From a virus, in the IMG/VR virus record IMGVR_UViG_3300027788_000058, positions 1 to 27,582 of that record: 27,582 nucleotides of DNA. The stretch is one strand, 5' to 3'. The notes under the pieces are model-generated. The model saw only the letters and a program-made list of their open reading frames with translations, searched no databases and was not told the origin of the DNA. Positions 21,460-27,582 of the stretch are shown here, one piece after another; the first letter of the stretch is position 1; each line of letters opens with the position of its first letter. The position numbers and the translations under genes were made by a program.

Positions 21460-24400
21460 ATGGATGAAATAATATACATAACTCCTAGTGGAATTGAAGT
21501 ATCTGAACAAAACCTCAGAGAAAAATACGGGGATGAAAAGTTTGAAGAGTTTGTATCTTCAGGTCAATTTATTTTAAAAAAAAAAGACAATACGGAATTA
21601 GAATCGGAAGATGGTTCGTCGGAGCAAGTAGAGTTTAGTCAAGATGATTTAGAAGTATTAGAAAAAGACTTTGGTTTTCCTGAAACAAATGAAGATCCAC
21701 AACAAACCAATGTAGTGGATGAAATCCCAGAGGCCTTAAGTGAAGAGGAGGTAGAGGTTACTGTAGACTCATCACAAATTTTTGAAGTTACAAACGAACA
21801 AGCAATAGAATCTTTACTTCAAAAGGGAATTAGCAGCCCAAGCAAGGAGCAAATAATTGAAGAGCTTAATGCTATTAATCAAGCAAAGCTTAAAGATCCT
21901 AATATATTAAATACAGAAAAGCAGAGATCATTTTTAGAAAGTAAAGGCGTTGACGTAGACGCTATGCTTAAAAATCGTAAGTTCGGCAATAAGGCAACAA
22001 CTAATACCGAAGCTGAAGACATAGACTTAGAGTACAATACCTTTATAAACAATAACGCCTCTCAAGATATACAAACAGATTTTACGTCTACCACTCTTAA
22101 ACCAGTTATTGAAGAAGTGGAAGAGGGCCTAGAAATTAAGCCTACTAAAGTAAGCAGAGGGATACTTGATGAGCTTAAAATAGATGTTGAAGATTTCTCT
22201 AAATGGGAGGCCAACACTCAGCGTGAAGAATCGTTGTCGTTTCAATTATTTAAAAAGGCTGCTAGTGAAGAAGGGCAAGCTTTTAAACAAGAGAAAAAAG
22301 ATACTGAAAAAATACTTTCATACAAAATGAAAGTAATGGAATCTCTTAGAAAAGACATAGACACGATAGATTCTAGACTTCAGATAGCAACAAATCCCAA
22401 AGACCAGTTACAGCTACTAAATATTAAAAAAGAATTAGAAGCAAAGCTAACGGAAGAATCAAACCTTTTAAGTAAAATGGGTTCTTTGTTTCCTACATAC
22501 AAAGAGTTTACTTATGACTTAGACCTGCAAAGAAGAAAAAGAATCTACGAAGCTAGTCAAGAAGGGGGAGCTGTAAGATTATTTACAGAGCTTGGAGAAA
22601 CTGCTAAAACAATACCCGTCACAATAAGTAACTTTGCATTAGGATCAGGAGCGGCAATTACTTCTTTGCTTGATCAAGCGCTAACAGGAGTTGGTGCTGA
22701 TAAAAAAGGAGTGTTAGCAGGTATAACAGAAATGCTTTTAGATGCAGGTGAAGCAATAGACATAGAGATAGGTCCTGTCAAAAGATCAGGTGTTACACAA
22801 GGAAAAAATGTTACTGTTGAAGGAATACAATATGTAGTAACCGAAGAAGGAGATGTACTAGATCCTGTTTCTAACGTAAGCCTTGTTGGTATTATATCAG
22901 ATGAAAAATTTAATCAAATAAAAAAACGCGCTGAAAACGTAAAATTTTCAGAAACAAATTATAGTGGCGGAGCTCTTGTTCAGGGTGGCATTCAAACTTT
23001 AGCTAATCTTTTTGCGTTAATAAAAGGAGGCCAAGCATTGTCAAAATCTTTGGGAGTTTCAGGAGGAACAGGAATGGGGTTAGCATCATACGCTAGTACC
23101 TCAGCTCAATCGGTAGAAGATATGAGGTCAGATTTAGTTAGCGCAGGTCTTACAGAGGATGAAGCTTTAAATAAAGCAGCTATTGCGGGCAATGCAATCG
23201 CCACATTAGACGGAGTTTTCTCAGGGTTAGCTGGCTCAAATACCAAGGTGCTAAGTAACTTGACTGGATTTAAAACAGCTATAATAAACGCTGTAAAAAA
23301 AGATGGAAAGAAGTTTACCGTCGATGAGCTAAAAAGAAAGGCTAAAGATTTAGCAAAAGAAAACATGAAAGAGCTTTTCATTGAAGAGCTACCTGTATTG
23401 TTTTCAGAAAAAGCTATAAGCGCTGCGGTAAATGAGTTGACTGGACTCTCGGTAAGAAGTAGTAGTGTGAAGAGTAGCGAAATAATGGAAACTGTTATTA
23501 TGACCTTAGGTGCAACCACTACTTTAGGGTCAGTAAATTTACTTTCAAGAAATCGTAGGTTAGACGCTCTTCGTTATGTAGCACGTAATGTAAGTGATTT
23601 AGATAAAACAGTAACGGAATTAGTAAGAAATAACAACATAACAGAAGATCAGGGTAAAAAAGTATATCAGGAGATTTACGCTATGCAAACTGCTGAGAAT
23701 AGAACTAAAGGTACTATAGTTGATTCAGAAAATATGCTTGAGGTTTCTGATTTGTTAAACCAACGTCAAAGATTAGTTGAACAAAAAGAAGGTTTGGAAG
23801 GACCTTTAAAAGAAGATCAAGATAAAAGAATAGCAGATGTTGATGAGCAAATAAAACAAGCAAAAGAAAGAGACAGCAAAGAATCTCAATCAAAAGAAAC
23901 GATAGATTCTTTAGCTGCAGAAGAGGGAAGTATTAATATTGAAAATCCCGCGGCTCCTATATCTTTTGAATATGATTCAGAAGAAGATATTCCAGAGTCT
24001 TTAAAATTAATTGAGCCTAAAGGAAAAGGATTTATAGAAATAGATGGTAAAAAGAAAGTGCGTTTAACTTATAGCGGTCAGCAATTAATAGACGCAGGGA
24101 TAGGTGTACAATCAGAAACAGTAACTACAAAGAAAGAAGATAAAAAAACTGATCTTGTTAAAGAAGAAAAGACAGAAGATGTTAGTGATACTAAAGATGA
24201 CATTATAATTAATGATTCATCTCAGAGAATGGAACTAATGAAAGAATCTAAAAACAATCCTGAATCGGTAAAAATTAAACTTGCTAAAGCAATTAAAAAG
24301 TACCTTCCTAAAGGAAAAACATATACTCAAGGAGTAGTAAATAGACTAAATAAACTTGTTTCTAAAGTTGAAACTGAAGAAGATTTTGAAGTTGCTATAG

Positions 24401-27324
24401 AGAAGGTGATGAATGAAGTTGACAAGCAAGTTAAAAAACAAAAAGACACTACATTAAAAAAAATACTTAAGCTTGTAAAGTCTAAAGCTAAAGGAACACC
24501 TACTGTTTCGGGAAGAAAAACAAATAAAGGTATAGACGCTGAAGGTCAATCTTTTTTCTCTTCAATAGAGCGTATAATAAATGCGGCAATAAACTCAGAT
24601 ATTAATGCTATGGCAGAAATATCAAATGAACTTTCAGATTTAGACAATATAGATCAAATATTAATAAAAGAAAGTGATGGAGAAAAATTAAATGTAGATG
24701 AAGAAAAATTATTAAATCAAGTCTTAGCGTTTGACACCTTAGGAGATATTGCCAACATGAGTTTAGAAGAGGTTAACGTAGTGTTGGAATCTTTAAAAGA
24801 CGTAAAAAAAGAATCTATTATTAGGTTTAAAGAAAACAGGCAAAAAAGAGTTGATGAAAAAAGAAAGTTTCAGCAACAAGCAGGGAAAGCGGTAGAAGAA
24901 AGAAACCCTGATCTTATAAATAAAGATGGAAAGGCAAAAGACGCTAACGAAATAGAGCAAGATAAAAACAGAATAGCAGCTGAATATAAAAAGAAAGGTA
25001 TACTAGGTAAACTATCAACTTTTCTTACAGACATAGTTAATAAAGGAGTTGATTCGGGGTTTAAAAATTTTACTAATTATATTTCAAACTTAGCTACTAT
25101 AACTAAGGCTTTAGATACTGCTACATCTTCTTTTTTTTATGACAACATTTATCGACCCTTAGCACGTCAAGACGAGGTCTACAATAGAGGCGTTCTTGAT
25201 CAAGAAAATAAAATAAAAGAATTACAAGAATCGATAGAGGGATTTGATAAAGAGATGCTGATTGGTGAGGTAAAGATAGATGGAATTAAAAACAAAGAAG
25301 GAGCAGTGTTTAGCAAAGAACAAGCACTTCGAATCTATTCTTTATATCAAAATCCTGTACAAAAAAATAAGCTTCAGAAACAAGGTTTTACAGATTCTAA
25401 AATGGAAAGTATTAAGGAGCAGTTAGGCCCAGAAGCAATTGCTTATGCCGATAGTGTAATCGAATATTTAAGTTCTGAGTATTATGATACTATTAACGGT
25501 ATATATAAAAAAAATAATGATATAAATTTAACTAAATTAGAAAACTACTTTCCCGTTAAAACTTTATCACAGAAAGAAGCTAGTGATATTATATCAGGGC
25601 AAGGGGGGTTTTCCCAAGTTTTTAATCAAACAACTATTTCAGCTTTAAAAGAAAGAGTGGACAAGACGGGGGATATAGATTTAACGCAAGGGTTTTCAGA
25701 TGTATTAGAAAACCATACAAATTCAATGGAAAAATATAAAGCTTATGCTGATGTTGTTGTTTCTTTGAATAATCTTTTTAATTCTAAAAAAGTAGAAGCG
25801 TTAGTTAATACTTTAGGAGTAAAATCTATGATAGAAAAAAGTATTAATGGTCAAATAAACCCTTCATCTGTAGATAGAGCCTTTAGCGCAAGTGGCATTA
25901 CCACTAGATTTGCTAATAGCTTTACAAAATATGCTTTAAGTTACAAATTTATTCAGCTTATAAAACAGGCCTCTTCTTTTATAACAGCATTTGAGACTTA
26001 TAAATTTAAACCAAAGTCAAATGCCTTACAGGACGCAACCATGTTTATGGTAGACGGATTGAAACTAGCACTACAATTGCCTAAAATATTATACACCAAA
26101 GACAATCCAATAAATAAAGCTATGGATATGTCTGCCTCTTTTAAGCGCAGGGTTCTGAAGGGATTAGAAGGAGATGTTTACGGGTTAGAATCTGGCTCTG
26201 AGACAATGAGACAAATAAAAAACCCCTCTAAGATTAGAAAAGCATTAAATAACTTTGTAAAGTTTGGTACGTATCCCACAATTATTGGGGATGTATTGGG
26301 GGTTATGGGGTATATGATTAATTATGAAAGAGACATTAAAAATGGAATGAGCGAAGCAGAAGCTTTAGAAAAATTCAATGACTACAATCAATCACAACAA
26401 TCACGTAGAGCAATTGACAAATCAGGAATACAAATGCCTGGAGATACAACGCTTGCGCCTTTAAGCAGAGGATTTACTATGTTTGGAAGTACTTTGTTTT
26501 TATATTTAAATAAAGTTGCTCAAACCTCTAGATCTATAACTAGAGACGTTTTAAAGGGTGGGCCTAAAAATGTAAAATCTAAAGATGTTAAAGGACTTAT
26601 GATTTATTATGGTGTTGCCAACGCTTTGTTTACAGCAGTATCCAATATTGCCAAGATAGGATTTGGAGATGATGAAGATAAAGATGAGGTATTAAAATCT
26701 ATTAAGGATTCTATGAAGGGCGCTCCTTTACTTTACCAAATACCTATCATGGGAGAAGCCATTGAGCTTGCGGTTCAGGCTGTTCAAAAAAACAAAGTTG
26801 CAGCGTTAAAAGAAGAATTAAAAAACTTAAAAGGACCGTATCAAAATAAACGAGCTAAGAAAATAAAAGAAGAAATAGAAACATATCCAAAAAAATATTA
26901 CCCAACCAATCAATTTTTAAATCCTATAGGAATTTTTGTAAATAAAGGAAGTAAAGTTATAAAAGATGGTTTTCAGTATAGAGACGCATTAAGCGTATTA
27001 GAAGCTATAGGAGGCGTTCAGTTAGATCCTTTTGTGGGATTATATAATGTGGCTAGAGGATTAACAGGTAAAGAAGACGATGAAGATTTTGATTTAGAAA
27101 ACTCAACATATGATCTGCTAGGAATTTCCCCCTCTTATCGACCTAAAAATGAAATACAAGCAAGAAAAGATAAAAAAGCATCTAAACCTCTAACAATAAA
27201 ACAGCAAAAGGAATTAAAGAGAAGAAATCCTGAAAAATATAATAAGTTTTTTGGAAAAGAATCTGAATATTATAAACGCAAACAAAGGCTCAGTAAGGCA
27301 AGGGCTGAAAGAAAAAAGAGATAA
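21460..27324 (+). CDS. Giant internal virion/ejection protein, 1954 residues
   Basis: Very large protein at the end of the ejection block, matching the place of T7 gp16. The N terminus (IIYITPSGIEVSEQNLREKY then GDEKFEEFV) is a short motif I recall from giant phage internal proteins. Residues about 40-130 are acidic; 270-350 coiled coil. About 500-560 is Gly/Ala-rich and hydrophobic (GGALVQGGIQTLANLFALIK), and about 860-1150 is highly charged and partly disordered. About 1180-1390 resembles domains of large polyvalent phage proteins (YSLYQNPVQKNKLQKQGF, YFPVKT). Hydrophobic stretches recur near 1490 and 1714-1736, and the C terminus is strongly basic. No lysozyme or transglycosylase signature is visible, so host-wall cutting by this protein is not supported. 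Ejection with the DNA is inferred. Confidence 0.62.
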   Translation: MDEIIYITPSGIEVSEQNLREKYGDEKFEEFVSSGQFILKKKDNTELESEDGSSEQVEFSQDDLEVLEKDFGFPETNEDPQQTNVVDEIPEALSEEEVEVTVDSSQIFEVTNEQAIESLLQKGISSPSKEQIIEELNAINQAKLKDPNILNTEKQRSFLESKGVDVDAMLKNRKFGNKATTNTEAEDIDLEYNTFINNNASQDIQTDFTSTTLKPVIEEVEEGLEIKPTKVSRGILDELKIDVEDFSKWEANTQREESLSFQLFKKAASEEGQAFKQEKKDTEKILSYKMKVMESLRKDIDTIDSRLQIATNPKDQLQLLNIKKELEAKLTEESNLLSKMGSLFPTYKEFTYDLDLQRRKRIYEASQEGGAVRLFTELGETAKTIPVTISNFALGSGAAITSLLDQALTGVGADKKGVLAGITEMLLDAGEAIDIEIGPVKRSGVTQGKNVTVEGIQYVVTEEGDVLDPVSNVSLVGIISDEKFNQIKKRAENVKFSETNYSGGALVQGGIQTLANLFALIKGGQALSKSLGVSGGTGMGLASYASTSAQSVEDMRSDLVSAGLTEDEALNKAAIAGNAIATLDGVFSGLAGSNTKVLSNLTGFKTAIINAVKKDGKKFTVDELKRKAKDLAKENMKELFIEELPVLFSEKAISAAVNELTGLSVRSSSVKSSEIMETVIMTLGATTTLGSVNLLSRNRRLDALRYVARNVSDLDKTVTELVRNNNITEDQGKKVYQEIYAMQTAENRTKGTIVDSENMLEVSDLLNQRQRLVEQKEGLEGPLKEDQDKRIADVDEQIKQAKERDSKESQSKETIDSLAAEEGSINIENPAAPISFEYDSEEDIPESLKLIEPKGKGFIEIDGKKKVRLTYSGQQLIDAGIGVQSETVTTKKEDKKTDLVKEEKTEDVSDTKDDIIINDSSQRMELMKESKNNPESVKIKLAKAIKKYLPKGKTYTQGVVNRLNKLVSKVETEEDFEVAIEKVMNEVDKQVKKQKDTTLKKILKLVKSKAKGTPTVSGRKTNKGIDAEGQSFFSSIERIINAAINSDINAMAEISNELSDLDNIDQILIKESDGEKLNVDEEKLLNQVLAFDTLGDIANMSLEEVNVVLESLKDVKKESIIRFKENRQKRVDEKRKFQQQAGKAVEERNPDLINKDGKAKDANEIEQDKNRIAAEYKKKGILGKLSTFLTDIVNKGVDSGFKNFTNYISNLATITKALDTATSSFFYDNIYRPLARQDEVYNRGVLDQENKIKELQESIEGFDKEMLIGEVKIDGIKNKEGAVFSKEQALRIYSLYQNPVQKNKLQKQGFTDSKMESIKEQLGPEAIAYADSVIEYLSSEYYDTINGIYKKNNDINLTKLENYFPVKTLSQKEASDIISGQGGFSQVFNQTTISALKERVDKTGDIDLTQGFSDVLENHTNSMEKYKAYADVVVSLNNLFNSKKVEALVNTLGVKSMIEKSINGQINPSSVDRAFSASGITTRFANSFTKYALSYKFIQLIKQASSFITAFETYKFKPKSNALQDATMFMVDGLKLALQLPKILYTKDNPINKAMDMSASFKRRVLKGLEGDVYGLESGSETMRQIKNPSKIRKALNNFVKFGTYPTIIGDVLGVMGYMINYERDIKNGMSEAEALEKFNDYNQSQQSRRAIDKSGIQMPGDTTLAPLSRGFTMFGSTLFLYLNKVAQTSRSITRDVLKGGPKNVKSKDVKGLMIYYGVANALFTAVSNIAKIGFGDDEDKDEVLKSIKDSMKGAPLLYQIPIMGEAIELAVQAVQKNKVAALKEELKNLKGPYQNKRAKKIKEEIETYPKKYYPTNQFLNPIGIFVNKGSKVIKDGFQYRDALSVLEAIGGVQLDPFVGLYNVARGLTGKEDDEDFDLENSTYDLLGISPSYRPKNEIQARKDKKASKPLTIKQQKELKRRNPEKYNKFFGKESEYYKRKQRLSKARAERKKR

Positions 27325-27326
27325 CT

Positions 27327-27500
27327 ATGCCATTTAGAAGTCAAGCGCAGCGAGCGTACATGTATAAGAACCTGCCTGAAATAGCAGAAAGATGGGAAGC
27401 GGAAACTAATTCAGGGACACTGCCTAAGCGTATACGTCCCAAAGAAAAGACTCCTAGCATAATTACACAGCGTAGAAGGAGACGAAAGGCGAGAAGATGA
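27327..27500 (+). CDS. Small conserved-type phage protein, 57 residues
   Basis: 57-residue basic protein starting MPFRSQAQRAYMYKNLPEIA and ending in an Arg/Lys cluster (QRRRRRKARR). The opening, a Met-Pro-Phe-(R/K)-Ser-x-Ala-Gln-Arg pattern followed by Tyr-Met-Tyr and Pro-Glu-Ile-Ala-(E/K)-Arg-Trp, is a pattern I recall in small proteins of many unrelated tailed phages; their function is unknown to me. It starts 2 nt after the giant ejection gene and so belongs to the same operon. Its last 38 nt overlap a possible opposite-strand gene. The basic tail could bind nucleic acid. Confidence 0.72.
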   Translation: MPFRSQAQRAYMYKNLPEIAERWEAETNSGTLPKRIRPKEKTPSIITQRRRRRKARR

Positions 27501-27582
27501 GCTTATAAAGTATATAAACAATAATAGTGTTAAGTAGCACAGCCAACATAAATTTTAACTTAGGGTTGTTATTTTCTGACAT
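27463..27582 (-). CDS. Possible small membrane protein, may extend beyond window
   Basis: Minus-strand frame with an ATG at the last base of the window, 39 residues (MSENNNPKLKFMLAVLLNTI, IVYILYKLIFSPFVSFYAV) and a TAA at 27463-27465. A polar N terminus with one Lys pair is followed by a hydrophobic helix at about residues 10-34, the form of a single-pass membrane protein. It converges on and overlaps the end of the 57-residue gene by 38 nt. If real, it marks the end of the late block and a change of strand; a small membrane protein here could take part in lysis, but nothing shows it. AT-rich DNA can give such frames by chance, and the start may lie outside the window. Confidence 0.33.
   Translation of the reverse strand: MSENNNPKLKFMLAVLLNTIIVYILYKLIFSPFVSFYAV

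Noticed and set aside
23106-23519. 137-residue minus-strand frame within the giant ejection gene
   Set aside because: Fully inside a well-supported plus-strand gene, with no promoter or neighbour on that strand.
21460-27324. Tape measure protein of a long-tailed phage
   Set aside because: There are no tail tube, sheath or tail-assembly chaperone genes nearby, and the ring, stabilisation and three-gene ejection layout fits a short-tailed phage.

Overview
The window looks like the late, structural half of a tailed-phage genome, probably a short-tailed (podovirus-type) phage of a marine Flavobacteriia-like Bacteroidota host. The grounds are: AT-rich coding sequence; essentially all genes on one strand with gaps of 1-130 nt; no Shine-Dalgarno-like leaders; and copies of the Bacteroidota promoter core TAnnTTTG in front of most transcription units. 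The capsid, tail and glycan-active proteins resemble those I recall from crAss-like and other Bacteroidota podoviruses. These family calls rest on reading the proteins by eye, not on a search. No integrase, replication gene, terminase, portal or recognisable lysis gene is present.

Layout: (1) 3-1436, major capsid protein, open at the left edge; (2) 1511-2990, an unknown head-region protein and two tandem paralogous small proteins, separated by compact terminator/promoter units; (3) 3074-10162, two ring/adaptor-type tail proteins and an 1816-residue tail stabilisation (tubular/hub) protein with extra modules and a Thr-Pro stalk at its C terminus; (4) 10236-13394, a 1052-residue modular fibre or adhesin-like protein, about half of it Thr-Pro repeats, carrying a cupredoxin-like module and ending in a duplicate of the tail protein's C-terminal domain; (5) 13447-16967, a translationally coupled pair of glycosyltransferase genes (a GlcNAc-transferase family protein, then a GT32-GT32-propeller fusion); (6) 17013-18353, a third Thr-Pro-linked structural protein carrying a tail-protein-like module; (7) 18376-27500, a GNAT-like acetyltransferase, three probable internal virion (DNA ejection) proteins including one of 1954 residues, and a 57-residue conserved-type phage protein. 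A possible convergent small membrane protein gene sits at the right edge.

The most interesting system is region 3-6: three virion proteins with mucin-like Thr-Pro stalks (about 86, 529 and 40 residues), two sharing the same terminal domain, interrupted by a glycosyltransferase cassette. The first enzyme belongs to the family whose eukaryotic members put GlcNAc on Thr or hydroxyproline of proteins. I infer, without proof, that the phage glycosylates its own tail stalks. The Thr-Pro DNA also shows recent in-frame tandem expansion (42-, 51- and 57-bp units), so stalk length may vary between relatives.
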